From an uncultured Bacteroidota bacterium (GTDB taxonomy: Bacteria; Bacteroidota; Bacteroidia; 2-12-FULL-35-15): 64,000 nucleotides of DNA. Position 1 is the stretch's first letter; each line of letters starts with the position of its first letter. The position numbers and the translations under genes are program-made. The notes beneath the pieces were generated by a model. That model was not told the DNA's origin and made no database searches. It was given only the letters and a program-made list of their open reading frames with translations. Positions 9,034-17,872 of this stretch are shown piece by piece. The stretch lies in contig CAINDA010000022.1 of assembly GCA_903847205.1 (NCBI GenBank), positions 1 through 64,000 of the forward strand, read 5' to 3'.

Positions 9034-9600
9034 ATGAATACTTTACCAAAAAAGAATGATGAAGAAGCTGCACTAGATGAGCCTGCCTGCATAAACTTGG
9101 CTAAACAAGACCCTCTGAAGTTTAAGCCATTGTATGAAAAGTATTACGAACAAATTTTTCGATTTATTTATAACAGAATAGAGGATAAAAACCTGGCCTA
9201 TGATATTACTGCCGATGTGTTCTATAAAAGCATTTTAAAGTTACCCGCCTACGAGTATCAGCAAATACCATTTTCATCGTGGCTGTATAGAATAGCAAGA
9301 AATGAGCTTATCGATATTTTCAGGAAGAATAAAGCAGTAAGAGTTGTATCCATTAATTCTTTAAAGATTAAGGATATTATTGATGATATAGATTTAGATT
9401 ACCGCGAAGAATATAGACCGCAATTAATAAAACTGATTAAAAATTTGGATGATGATGATCTGCAATTGATTGAAATGCGGTTTTTTGAAAACAAATCATT
9501 TAAAAATATTTCCGAAATAATTGGAACTGCCGAAGCCGCTGTTAAAATGAGATTATACAGGCTGTTGAAGGAAATGAAATCTCAGCTTGCCGGCCGTTAA
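9034..9600 (+). CDS. ECF-type RNA polymerase sigma factor
   Basis: The protein has 188 residues from the ATG at 9034. An in-frame TTG at 8998 is possible but less likely. Region 2 spans about residues 20-85, with 'FKPLYEKYYEQIFRFIYNRI' and the conserved 'SSWLYRIARNELIDIFRK'. Region 4 spans about 130-185, with the helix-turn-helix 'SFKNISEIIGTAEAAVKMRLYRL'. It would direct RNA polymerase to a small regulon in response to an envelope signal. Twelve bases separate it from the next gene, a membrane protein of the anti-sigma type, so the two are almost certainly one transcription unit. Confidence 0.93.
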   Translation: MNTLPKKNDEEAALDEPACINLAKQDPLKFKPLYEKYYEQIFRFIYNRIEDKNLAYDITADVFYKSILKLPAYEYQQIPFSSWLYRIARNELIDIFRKNKAVRVVSINSLKIKDIIDDIDLDYREEYRPQLIKLIKNLDDDDLQLIEMRFFENKSFKNISEIIGTAEAAVKMRLYRLLKEMKSQLAGR

Positions 9601-9612
9601 AAAAACACAATC

Positions 9613-11202
9613 ATGAAGAACAGGAAAATAATTGTTGACAGAGAAGAACTGCCTGCTGCAGATATCAAGCCCAATATGGATTTTGATAAGGTGGTTAAAA
9701 GGGTTACAGAAGCCCCTAAATATATATCAAAAACAAAAAAGGTTATCGGCGGCATCAGCACAGGCGCGGCGATTATCGTTATAATAGTCAGCGGTATTTA
9801 TTTATCAAAAAATCAAAAAAATGAAACAGATGTAAGTCATAACTCTTCAACAGATAAAAATATTTCGAAAATGCCGGAACAATCAACAGATAAGCCTCCT
9901 GCTGATAACCCAATAAAACAAGGTGTTACAAATGCGGCGGTTAATGCAGCGCCGGGCAAACAAGCGGCAACTGCAAACACAGCTCATAACGCTTCATTAA
10001 ATACGAATGGCACTAACGGAGAAAAATATAATTCCCTGAACGACTTTTATAAAAAAACATCTTTGCCGATGCAATTATTTACAATTGCGGCAAACAGGGA
10101 CACAACAATAACCGGAGCGCAGGGTACAAAATTAGTGATAAAGGCAAATAGCTTTACCGATGCTGCAAACAAGCCTGTTAAAGGGCAGATTACCATGGCT
10201 CTTAAAGAGTGTTATACACTGGAAGATATGCTGAAAGAGGGGCTTACTACTATGGCCGATAATAAAATACTGGAAAGCGGAGGCATGATTTATTTAGATG
10301 CGAAATCAGGCGAGACACAATTAAAGCTGAAAAAATTTGAAGAAATTGAAATGTATAATCCCATACCAGAAGTGATGGCAAATACCAATATGTGTGTATT
10401 CTATGGAGAAACAAAACTTCCTGCAGGCGGTACAAATTGGAAAGCGGATAATTATTCAAGAATCCCCTACCCTGTTGCTGCCCTAACCGCAGGGAAATTC
10501 CATGATACAGCTTCCATAGACTATTTCGCCAGCCATTTCAGGTTTTCAAAAGATAAGATGATAGAAGCTTTGAAGAAAAAAGACTCTATTAAATTTTCAG
10601 TTTCTTTTAATGAGCTGATGAAGCCTATAGGATCTTCAGGCGGTGAAAAGGAGCTGAAGCCGGGAACGCCTTTGTGTGAATTTCTGTCTTTGGCTGCAAA
10701 TAATTATATCCCCCCGATACAAGGGGCGACAAGGGAAACGGCATTCGAGTTCAATGTAATGGACAAAGCAGATTATGAAAAATACCTGAGAGAATATAAA
10801 CATTATATTGAAGATAAAAATCTTAATAAAGGCAATTTCAAAATGCATTATGATGCCAGTGATGTATTTAATGCTCATAGCAATTCTCCTTTTTACATCG
10901 GTAAGATAGGATGGATTAACTGCGACTCCTATAAAGGACCGATGGTTAATGTAAACGAAATTCATTTTACTTTAAATTCCCAAACTGAAGAGGATGTGAA
11001 ATTAATTTTCTATTCCGGCAAAAGACCTTCAATAGTTAAGGCTCTGAAAACAGGTAATACATGGTGCTTCCCCAATATTCCAGTTAACAAAGAAGTTACA
11101 GTTACCGGTACATTTCTTAAGGATGGTGTAATCCAGAAAGCCTCAAAAGTTTTTAAAGCCGGAAAGAAAGAAACACTTCGCCAGCTGGAATATATGCAAT
11201 AG
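9613..11202 (+). CDS. probable transmembrane anti-sigma factor with large periplasmic domain
   Basis: The 529-residue protein has a short cytoplasmic part (1-43), one membrane span (about 44-64, VIGGISTGAAIIVIIVSGIYL), a Ser/Thr/Asn-rich linker to about 145, then a beta-rich periplasmic region. The segment starting 'TTITGAQGTKLVIKANSF' and including 'GLTTMADNKILESGGMIYL' is a module I recognise from many uncharacterised Bacteroidota envelope proteins. It directly follows an ECF sigma gene and has the right topology, so it probably holds that factor inactive at the membrane. The cytoplasmic part lacks an obvious ZAS zinc motif, so the anti-sigma role is inferred from context. Confidence 0.65.
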   Translation: MKNRKIIVDREELPAADIKPNMDFDKVVKRVTEAPKYISKTKKVIGGISTGAAIIVIIVSGIYLSKNQKNETDVSHNSSTDKNISKMPEQSTDKPPADNPIKQGVTNAAVNAAPGKQAATANTAHNASLNTNGTNGEKYNSLNDFYKKTSLPMQLFTIAANRDTTITGAQGTKLVIKANSFTDAANKPVKGQITMALKECYTLEDMLKEGLTTMADNKILESGGMIYLDAKSGETQLKLKKFEEIEMYNPIPEVMANTNMCVFYGETKLPAGGTNWKADNYSRIPYPVAALTAGKFHDTASIDYFASHFRFSKDKMIEALKKKDSIKFSVSFNELMKPIGSSGGEKELKPGTPLCEFLSLAANNYIPPIQGATRETAFEFNVMDKADYEKYLREYKHYIEDKNLNKGNFKMHYDASDVFNAHSNSPFYIGKIGWINCDSYKGPMVNVNEIHFTLNSQTEEDVKLIFYSGKRPSIVKALKTGNTWCFPNIPVNKEVTVTGTFLKDGVIQKASKVFKAGKKETLRQLEYMQ

Positions 11203-11278
11203 CCGGGCGTAAGCTGGAGCATTACATTTTCAAATCCCTTTATATAATTAACGTTAACCGCAATTTAATCAGACAGCC

Positions 11279-12064
11279 ATGAAAAAATTATTTTCTATTG
11301 CCTTATCAGTGTTATTAAGTATAACAGCTTTGGGACAAATTCCGATAAAAGAAATCAATGAATCCTTGGCAAAAATTAATGATAAACTTTATGCCTCAAA
11401 ATATGAAGTTTCAAATAAACTGTACATGGCATTTTTGAATTCTTTGAAGCAGTCGAATAAACCAAATTTGTTGTCTATTGCTCAAATTGATACTTTAAAA
11501 TGGACTGACAAGTTAACTTACAATGAGCCCTATGTTCATTATTACCACAGCCACCCGGCTTATGGAAACTATCCTGTGGTAAATATAAGCTATGAAGCAG
11601 CAAAACTTTTTTGTGAATGGATGACAGAACAATACAATGCTGCCCCAAAAAGAAAATTCAAAAAAGTACTTTTCCGGCTTCCCACAGAAAAAGAGTGGAT
11701 AACGGCTGCGCAGGCGGGGGACAGCACTGCAATTTATCCTTGGGAAGGGAAAAGCCTGCGTAATAAAAAAGGGCAGGTTATGTATAATTTTAAACGCCAG
11801 TTAAAAGATACAATGTGGATTGAAGGGAAATATGCAGAAAATATGGATGTAACTGTGCCCGTAAAATCCTATTGGAAAAACAATTTCGGACTATACAATA
11901 TGGGCGGAAATGCTGCTGAAATGATAAATGAAAAAGGAATAGCCAAAGGGGGCAGCTGGATTGATGATTCGGAATATTTAAACATTGATACTAAATATAA
12001 ATATGACGGCCGTGCTCAAACATTTGTAGGTTTTAGATATTTTGCTGAAATACTGGAAAAATAA
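11279..12064 (+). CDS. secreted FGE/SUMF1-fold protein without the catalytic cysteines
   Basis: The 261-residue protein has a signal peptide (about 1-19, ending ALGQ). A formylglycine-generating-enzyme-like domain follows, with 'ASKYEVSNKLYMAFLN', 'VNISYEAAKLFCEWM', 'FRLPTEKEWITAAQAG', 'LYNMGGNAAEMI', 'AKGGSWIDD' and 'FVGFRYFAEI'. True FGE enzymes have cysteines near the C-terminal GFR motif. Here the motif reads GFRYF, so catalysis as a formylglycine-generating enzyme is unlikely. The fold is reused in GldJ/GldK gliding-motility proteins of Bacteroidota. It is 76 bp downstream of the anti-sigma gene, probably in the same operon, and ends at a strong terminator. Confidence 0.8.
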   Translation: MKKLFSIALSVLLSITALGQIPIKEINESLAKINDKLYASKYEVSNKLYMAFLNSLKQSNKPNLLSIAQIDTLKWTDKLTYNEPYVHYYHSHPAYGNYPVVNISYEAAKLFCEWMTEQYNAAPKRKFKKVLFRLPTEKEWITAAQAGDSTAIYPWEGKSLRNKKGQVMYNFKRQLKDTMWIEGKYAENMDVTVPVKSYWKNNFGLYNMGGNAAEMINEKGIAKGGSWIDDSEYLNIDTKYKYDGRAQTFVGFRYFAEILEK

Positions 12065-12122
12065 AAATGCGTGTTGACATTGAAAAGAATCCAAAATATT
12101 TTTTTTAAAGATTACTATACAC

Positions 12123-12163
12123 AAGAGCGGCAAAGCATTTCAGCTTTGCCGCTCTTTGATTTT
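12123..12163 (+). terminator. strong intrinsic terminator
   Basis: A perfect 14-bp stem, AAGAGCGGCAAAGC (12123-12136) with GCTTTGCCGCTCTT (12143-12156), has a 6-base loop and is followed by a T-rich tail. It closes the sigma / anti-sigma / FGE-like operon. Confidence 0.85.
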
Positions 12164-12255
12164 ATTCTTTTTTAATATATCCATCATTTGTACTTAAAGC
12201 CTTATTGTTAAAAGAAATTATTCACGACATTGCTATTCATAACGAATTCGAAAAA

Positions 12256-12825
12256 TTATTTATTCTCCTTTATAATCTTTAACCCTTTTGTCCAGCGGAT
12301 TAATTCACGCAGCATAGTTTCTGCCGCTTTATGCGACGTTTCATTGGGCACAAATTCATTTTTATCATTGATGAACTGAGCGAACATCGGAAAATTAACT
12401 CCCTGCGATAAGGGAACAATACTCATTGTTGCAAGATCCGCTTTTAAACTGTTGGCGGCTCTTGTTCCGGCAGATACTCCGCCGTAACTTACAATTCCCG
12501 CTGCTTTATAAGCCCACTCGTGCATCAGGTATTCGATAGCATTGCGCAAAGGTGCCGGATAATTATAATCATACTCTGCGGTTACAAAAATAAAAGCATC
12601 AGCTTCTTCGATTTTTGCACTCCAGTTTTTTGTATAATCATGCTCATACTTTTTCATCATCGGATGAAAGGCTTCATTCATCATCGGAAGATTTATTTCT
12701 CCAAGGTCAAGAATCTCGACATTAAAATTTCCGTCTTGTTTTGCTTTCTCTTCAATCCAGCGGGCTATCATCGGGCCTTTTCTGCCGGGACGTACTGTTG
12801 AAGAAATTATTTTAAGGTTATACAT
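12256..12825 (-). CDS. NADPH-dependent FMN reductase family protein
   Basis: The 189-residue flavodoxin-fold protein begins with the phosphate-binding strand-loop 'KIISSTVRPGRKG' (residues 4-16). It continues with 'DAFIFVTAEYDYNYPAPLRNAIEYLMHEW' near 80-105, the signature region of this family, and 'KAAGIVSYGGVSAGTRAANSLK'. It probably binds FMN and reduces quinones or other electrophiles with NAD(P)H. It is cytoplasmic with no signal peptide. The gene is alone on the minus strand, downstream of the M43 protease gene by about 300 bp. Confidence 0.93.
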   Translation of the reverse strand: MYNLKIISSTVRPGRKGPMIARWIEEKAKQDGNFNVEILDLGEINLPMMNEAFHPMMKKYEHDYTKNWSAKIEEADAFIFVTAEYDYNYPAPLRNAIEYLMHEWAYKAAGIVSYGGVSAGTRAANSLKADLATMSIVPLSQGVNFPMFAQFINDKNEFVPNETSHKAAETMLRELIRWTKGLKIIKENK

Positions 12826-13128
12826 AAAGTGTTTTTTTATTTAATGTAAAGCTAAGTGTTTTATATTTAAACGAGAAACTTCCCGAACGCGTAATGTTTT
12901 TATATTAAAGTCCTGTGATCATTGGGATTGTTTCGGTTCAAATTCGCTGCGGATGTTTTCAGAGGCAGCCTGTTTGCTTTGTCTCTTTTTTTAGAGAGAA
13001 CATTTTGACAAAAAGTGTGTTGATTAACTATTTTTTACCCTGATAAGATTTAACTTAGAGCGTAGATTTAAATTATCTGCCTTCCTTTTATGAGCATCCT
13101 CAATCAAAATATTTTACTGCCAGTCAAT
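12826..13128. other. intergenic gap
   Basis: This gap lies between the protease gene's stop and the reductase gene's start, both leftward. A weak -7-like TAGCTTTA on the minus strand near 12850 could serve the reductase. No gene or clear terminator is seen. Confidence 0.35.
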
Positions 13129-15495
13129 TTATTTAAGCAGCATAACCTTTTGCGTTTGAATATTTCCATCCGTCATTATTCTGAATAAATAAATCCCATT
13201 TTTAAAAGAGCTCATATCAATAATTTTAGAGCAATCGGGGCTGCAGTCATTTATTTTATCGGAATATACCAGCTGGCCTAAATCATTTATCACCTCCACA
13301 TTAATACGATCATTTTTGCCTGAAAAATTGAGTGTAAGAATCCCCTTAGAAGGATTCGGAAAAGCTGTTACAGCGTAATTACGCATAATCGAGTTTATAC
13401 CTGTAGTTGTTAAGTTAAAGGGAACAGAGCCTGCTGAACAGCCGAATGTATTTGTAACAACAACTGTGTAGGCACCATTTGCTGCCGCTGTATAGACTGG
13501 ATTAACTGCACCATTTATCAATACACCATTCAAGTACCACTGATTACCTGAACTTGAGTTTGATGTTAATACATTTCCTGAAGGTGAAATTGACGGCACA
13601 GAAGGGGTCGCATTAACGGTAATGGTTTGCGATGCCGGAGAGCTGGAGCCAAATGAATTTGCGGCGGCAAGCGTAACCGTGTAAGTTCCGGCAGTATTAT
13701 AAACAACAGAAGGGTTTTGAAGATTTGAGGAAGATGGTGTTCCGTTTGCCATTGTCCAGATCCAGGAAGCCGGAGTGTTAGTTGAGTTATCCGTCAGGAT
13801 TACCGTCTGCCCTGTGCACACCGTTGCTGCTGAGGCTGTGAAGTTTGCTGCCGGCGGATTATCTGCAGTAATATTTATAACCGCTGAAGTGCTTGTGCAT
13901 CCGAAAGAATTTGAAACGATAACAGTGTATGATCCATTTATTGCAGTGCTGTATGTTTGATTAACCGCACCATTTATCAGTACTGAATTCAAATACCATT
14001 GATTGCCCGTTGCTGCGCTTGATGTTAATATACTGCCCGATGGCGTGATGGCAGGAACAACGGGATTGGGATTTACCGTAATAATTTTTGAAAAAGAAGA
14101 ACTGCTGCCTGCTGAGTTAGCTGCTATTAAGCTTACAGTATAAGTGCCTGCGGTATTATAAATAATGGAAGGATTCTGAACACTGGACGAAGACGGTGTT
14201 CCATTTGTCATTGTCCAGCTCCAGGAAGTCGGGGTGTTAATTGAATTATCCGTCAGCGTAACTGACTGCCCGGCGCAGACTGTTGATGCAGACGCGGTAA
14301 AATTTGATACAGGAATAAGAGCCGGACTATTGCATATACCGTTGGTTCCCAAATTTTTTCTATACGGACTGTTTTGCATTGCAGTCTGCATGCGGATAAC
14401 CTGATCATTAGTAAACATAAACTTTGAAACATCCTCGGAGTAATCCATTAAATTCATATACATAACTCCATCACCCTGATCAACGTTTCCAGTGCAGCTG
14501 CCATTCGGGTCAACATAAGGATAAATGATAGTACTGTTATTGTTATAATTTGCTTCATAGGCCGGCGGTGTATCATTGCAGTAGTCTGTTAAACAGGCTC
14601 CGTCACCCCAGAGATGGCGCAATCCAAAATAATGACCAGATTCATGACCGCAGACCTGTCCGCCGGTGTAACCTGAAATAAGAATTCCTGTGGTTCCAAA
14701 AGCTTGGCCATACATCCATATCCCATCATTTGAAGTAGTGCCTACTCCGCTTGTAATGCCTGTCAGTGTGCTTACAGCAGGAAAAGTAGTATAGCCCAAA
14801 AGGCCTGAAGCATAGGGGCGGTCGCTCACATAAATATTCATATATTTAGTATTATCCCATATAACAGCCGGTTTTAAGGTGTTGTCGAGATAAGAGTCGA
14901 AAGTTAATGAAGTAGAAGAAAGCGGGCCGGAGAATCCTTTTGTGATATAATTCACCCTGTCGATACCGGGTTCGGCGAGGATATTACCATTTGGATCTGT
15001 AACTGCCAAGCAAAACTGTATGCCTGTATTACAGGCCACAACACCATTAGTAGTATTATCAGGTGCAGGTAAATTATTTGCCTGGGCATAATCATAAAAG
15101 GGGCCGTGATTATTATACAATAAACTGTTGTATTGATTTATCCCGGCACCGTTATTAGAGTAATCCTGATTCAATACATCTATCTGAGAATTTACCTGCG
15201 CCTGTGAAATATTCGGCCATGTTCCTTCGGCCTGACCGCTGTGAATAACATGCACCACAACCGGAATCACATAGTTTGTATAGCTGGCTGCTCCCAGCAT
15301 TTTTAAATTGCTTTTATATTTTTCAACTTCTTTATTAAAGGCTTCATCCCATGAAGGATCTGGAACCTTTGTGGCACACCAGTTAAAACCTGGGGGCTGC
15401 ATATCAGAAGTTTTTTCAGTAGTATTATTTTGCTGGGCAGAAAGCGCATTACAAATTAAAAAAATGCAAATAGAAAGGATGGTGCTTTTTTTCAT
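13129..15495 (-). CDS. T9SS-secreted M43 (pappalysin/cytophagalysin) metalloprotease with PKD domains
   Basis: The start is taken at the ATG at 15495; a GTG eight codons upstream is open but adds a poor signal-peptide n-region. The signal peptide covers residues 1-20 (LSAQQ). The protease domain carries the extended zinc motif HExxHxxGxxH at 284-294 (HESGHYFGLRH) and a Met-turn region 'VMYMNLMDYSED' near 350. Two Ig-like/PKD repeats follow, nearly duplicated (each starts FTASAxTVCxGQxVxLTDNS), and then a type A T9SS sorting domain ('AVTAFPNPSKGILTLNF' to 'GIYLFRI...KVMLLK'). It is secreted across the outer membrane and likely degrades extracellular protein. Confidence 0.93.
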   Translation of the reverse strand: MKKSTILSICIFLICNALSAQQNNTTEKTSDMQPPGFNWCATKVPDPSWDEAFNKEVEKYKSNLKMLGAASYTNYVIPVVVHVIHSGQAEGTWPNISQAQVNSQIDVLNQDYSNNGAGINQYNSLLYNNHGPFYDYAQANNLPAPDNTTNGVVACNTGIQFCLAVTDPNGNILAEPGIDRVNYITKGFSGPLSSTSLTFDSYLDNTLKPAVIWDNTKYMNIYVSDRPYASGLLGYTTFPAVSTLTGITSGVGTTSNDGIWMYGQAFGTTGILISGYTGGQVCGHESGHYFGLRHLWGDGACLTDYCNDTPPAYEANYNNNSTIIYPYVDPNGSCTGNVDQGDGVMYMNLMDYSEDVSKFMFTNDQVIRMQTAMQNSPYRKNLGTNGICNSPALIPVSNFTASASTVCAGQSVTLTDNSINTPTSWSWTMTNGTPSSSSVQNPSIIYNTAGTYTVSLIAANSAGSSSSFSKIITVNPNPVVPAITPSGSILTSSAATGNQWYLNSVLINGAVNQTYSTAINGSYTVIVSNSFGCTSTSAVINITADNPPAANFTASAATVCTGQTVILTDNSTNTPASWIWTMANGTPSSSNLQNPSVVYNTAGTYTVTLAAANSFGSSSPASQTITVNATPSVPSISPSGNVLTSNSSSGNQWYLNGVLINGAVNPVYTAAANGAYTVVVTNTFGCSAGSVPFNLTTTGINSIMRNYAVTAFPNPSKGILTLNFSGKNDRINVEVINDLGQLVYSDKINDCSPDCSKIIDMSSFKNGIYLFRIMTDGNIQTQKVMLLK

Positions 15496-15537
15496 GTTTA
15501 TATTTTCTGGCAGACGCACTAATCATTTATTAAAGCT

Positions 15538-15545
15538 CAAATATA
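15538..15545 (-). promoter_or_regulatory. Bacteroidota -7 element for the M43 protease
   Basis: The minus strand reads TATATTTG, matching TAnnTTTG exactly, 43 bases upstream of the chosen ATG. No good -33 TTTG is seen at the usual spacing. Confidence 0.5.
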
Positions 15546-15767
15546 AGCCAAAATTGGAGATTGTAATTTTGGAGATGTATGATAAATTCTGAGTTTTTTT
15601 CGCTTTAGATATTTCGCTGAAATACAAGCAAAATAAAAAAGACTGCGATATTATTCCGTCTGACCCATCATTGACCGGCTGAATTTATTATCAAATCCTA
15701 GACCTTTTGAGGGCAATCAATAAAGGCTGTATTTATTATAACATGCGGGGATTTATTCTTTTTCTTT

Positions 15768-15775
15768 TACATTTG
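15768..15775 (+). promoter_or_regulatory. Bacteroidota -7 element for the OsmC gene
   Basis: The element TACATTTG matches TAnnTTTG exactly, 80 bases upstream of the OsmC start. It lies in the 360-bp gap (15496-15855) between two divergent genes, which holds nothing else recognisable. No clear -33 element is seen. Confidence 0.5.
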
Positions 15776-15855
15776 TTTTCGCCCTTCTCATTATAAAAAA
15801 GAAGCAAAGGCAGTGTTATCAATTTTAAACTATAACAATTAATTAAAAACAAACT

Positions 15856-16269
15856 ATGAAACGTACAGCAAAAGCACAATGGAAAGGCAATCTAAAAGAC
15901 GGCAAAGGTGAATTAACAACACCTAGCGGAATTTTATCAAAAACAAATTACAGTTTCAAAACCCGTTTCGAAGAAGGAGTTACCGGAACAAACCCTGAAG
16001 AATTATTAGCCGCTGCACATGCCGGCTGCTTTACAATGGCTGTTGCAGCTATTTTAACACGCCAAGGATTAACTCCGGATTCACTTAATACCGAAGCCAT
16101 TGTTTCTATGGAAGGATTAAGCATAACTGGTGTTCATTTAATTATCAGCGGATCGGTGTCCGGCATTACTGCTGATGAATTTACTGCTGTTACAAAAGAG
16201 GCTGAAAAAAATTGTTTAATATCAAAAGTGTTAAGTATCCCTGTTACTTCAGAAGCTTCTTATATTTAA
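15856..16269 (+). CDS. OsmC/Ohr family peroxiredoxin-like protein
   Basis: The 137-residue protein opens with 'AKAQWKGNLKDGKGELTTPSG', typical of the OsmC subfamily. The two redox cysteines are Cys58 in 'LAAAHAGCFTMAVA' and Cys120 in 'EAEKNCLISKVLS'. It would reduce organic hydroperoxides in the cytoplasm, with the cysteines forming a transient disulfide. The length is normal for the family. It is a single-gene unit with its own -7 element and a terminator directly downstream. Confidence 0.95.
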   Translation: MKRTAKAQWKGNLKDGKGELTTPSGILSKTNYSFKTRFEEGVTGTNPEELLAAAHAGCFTMAVAAILTRQGLTPDSLNTEAIVSMEGLSITGVHLIISGSVSGITADEFTAVTKEAEKNCLISKVLSIPVTSEASYI

Positions 16270-16297
16270 TTCTGATTCAAAAAACCAAATAAAAGAA

Positions 16298-16331
16298 CAA
16301 GCTCCTGTATAATGCAGGGGCTTGTTTTTTT
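16298..16331 (+). terminator. intrinsic terminator after OsmC
   Basis: The stem CAAGCTCCTG (16298-16307) pairs with CAGGGGCTTG (16315-16324), with one G-U pair, and is followed by a run of seven T. Confidence 0.85.
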
Positions 16332-16739
16332 AGTTCTTGCCGTTTATACTCCACACGAGCAGCGTGGCAGCGCATTTGTTCACTCCCAACGCGCGTTTCC
16401 ACAAGATGATATTGATGCGGAGGAAACAAAACACAGGTGCGGGGCTGGCCGCGAAAAGTGCGAACTGCAATTTTTTCAAGCCAAAGCGTTCGGACTTTGT
16501 GTGAAAGAAAAAATTGAAGTTGGTTTTCGTGGTCTCTTTTTCTTTGTTTCTTTCTGGAGCCTGTCCTGAGCTTTTGACGAAGGGGAGAAGCAAAAGAAAG
16601 AAAAATCACCCTGCGAAGCTAAACAGATTTTTATCGCATTTGGATACTTTATTTCACCTAAAAAGGCAAAGACAGTAAACCTTCGCCAGAAAAAAAACAC
16701 CTCAAATTGATTTTCAATCTTATACACATAATTTATTTT
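16332..16739. other. non-coding gap with dispersed-repeat character
   Basis: The first 230 bases are more GC-rich than their surroundings and end in T-rich then A-rich tracts (16540-16610) around a short repeat at 16560-16584. Frames are open on both strands, but none has a plausible protein. It looks like a dispersed intergenic element. Confidence 0.4.
16560..16584. repeat. short dispersed element of the GTCCTGAGC...CGAAGG type
   Basis: It reads CCTGTCCTGAGC, a short variable middle, then GACGAAGGG. The CTGTCCTGAGC / GAAGG pair is a short interspersed element I know from many environmental bacterial genomes, usually next to converging gene ends. Confidence 0.45.
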
Positions 16740-16747
16740 TAGCTTTG
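16740..16747 (+). promoter_or_regulatory. Bacteroidota -7 element
   Basis: The element TAGCTTTG matches TAnnTTTG exactly and lies 50 bases upstream of the lipoprotein start at 16798. No -33 element at standard spacing is seen. Confidence 0.5.
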
Positions 16748-16797
16748 CGTTTATTATTTTCAAGAGTCATCTGTGCTCCTATTTTAAAACAAAAACC

Positions 16798-17427
16798 ATG
16801 AAAAATAAAATTTACACTTCCGCTGTTCTTGTTTTTTTATTTCTTTGCTTTTCCTGCAATACCCCTAAAACAGCCGACAATAAAGAAACCGGCAAAACAG
16901 CACCAGCCAATACCGACAGCGCAGCAGCCCTTCTGTCAAAAAAATCAAAAGACACTATACTCTCGGTCGAAAATCATCCTGAAAAAAGATATGATGAAAT
17001 AGGCGAGAATTTATGGCTCAATGAAAGTTTAGGAGAGCTCAAGCAGGGACTTACCATTAAAAAAGTGATTGAACTATTGGGAGAGCCCGAAAAAAAATCG
17101 AAACTTGAAATGGATCAGGCAGACGGCGCTAATCACCAGCAATTAAATTATACAAAAAAAGGAATTGAGATAGATGCCGTTGAACAGCCTGGTGCAGGCA
17201 TTATAGTAAGTATGATTACAATTGCATCACCCTGCAGTCTAAAAACAAAAAAGAATATTGGCATCGGCAGTACTGCCGAAGAAGTTAAATCGGCCTATGC
17301 CGATGCTATTGATCCGGCAGAAACAAATGCAGATGCAATTATAGCAGGCAGTGTTTACGGCGGAATAATATTCAGCCTAAAAAATAATAAAGTGCAAACG
17401 ATTTTTATAGGCGCTGCTGGAGAATAA
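16798..17427 (+). CDS. hypothetical lipoprotein, BamE/SmpA-like repeats
   Basis: The 209-residue protein has a lipoprotein signal peptide with lipobox LCFSC (Cys20) and a Lys/Thr/Ala-rich linker to about residue 60. The folded part contains two helix-loop segments, 'LKQGLTIKKVIELLGEPEKK' (about 80-100) and 'IGIGSTAEEVKSAYADAI' (about 155-172). Both have the G-x-T-x-x-x-V pattern seen in BamE/SmpA-type small domains. This resemblance is a pattern, not a family assignment. It is an envelope protein, anchored by lipid. It has its own promoter element and no operon partner. Confidence 0.7.
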   Translation: MKNKIYTSAVLVFLFLCFSCNTPKTADNKETGKTAPANTDSAAALLSKKSKDTILSVENHPEKRYDEIGENLWLNESLGELKQGLTIKKVIELLGEPEKKSKLEMDQADGANHQQLNYTKKGIEIDAVEQPGAGIIVSMITIASPCSLKTKKNIGIGSTAEEVKSAYADAIDPAETNADAIIAGSVYGGIIFSLKNNKVQTIFIGAAGE

Positions 17428-17872
17428 AAAGAAAAACAAACTCACCGGTACTCCATCAGCTTACAAAATTGCCGTCAGCCTCCCGGTTAACAGGATAATA
17501 ACCCGGTAAAACAAAACTCAGATACTAAAAAAGACCTTCTGCTTAAGCAGAAGAGGCTGATACGTTTTGCAGGAAGCAATTTTGCTGTTGCAAAACAAGT
17601 TCACAGCATGTTAAAATGCGTTTCACATCCCTATATCTGGTACATCGGCTCCGCTTAACATAAATTCCGTACTGAAACTGCTGCAAAGGGAGCGTTAAAC
17701 TTCTTTTCGCATACCGGCAGAGTAAATTGCAGTGCTGATGGCGGCATTATTCATGCCCATGTTCAGGTAAAACGTTTGTGAAATATAATTTAACGTTCTG
17801 TTTTCTCCGACAAAAGCCCCCTATGAGAATTAATTTACACCGAAAAATACCATTTGCTTAAGCAAGAATACA
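17428..17872. other. intergenic stretch with a perfect palindrome
   Basis: No gene is seen. At 17536-17553 there is a perfect 18-bp palindrome, CTTCTGCTTAAGCAGAAG. The motif TTTGCTTAAGCAA recurs just before the tandem repeats, near 17852. The region leads into the 125-bp repeat array. Confidence 0.5.

Noticed and set aside
11279-12064. Active formylglycine-generating enzyme
   Set aside because: The cysteines needed for oxidation of sulfatases are missing (GFRYF in place of GFRC-type motif).
16277-16763. Several small basic proteins on either strand
   Set aside because: Overlapping frames in a GC-rich dispersed element; none has a start context or recognisable family.
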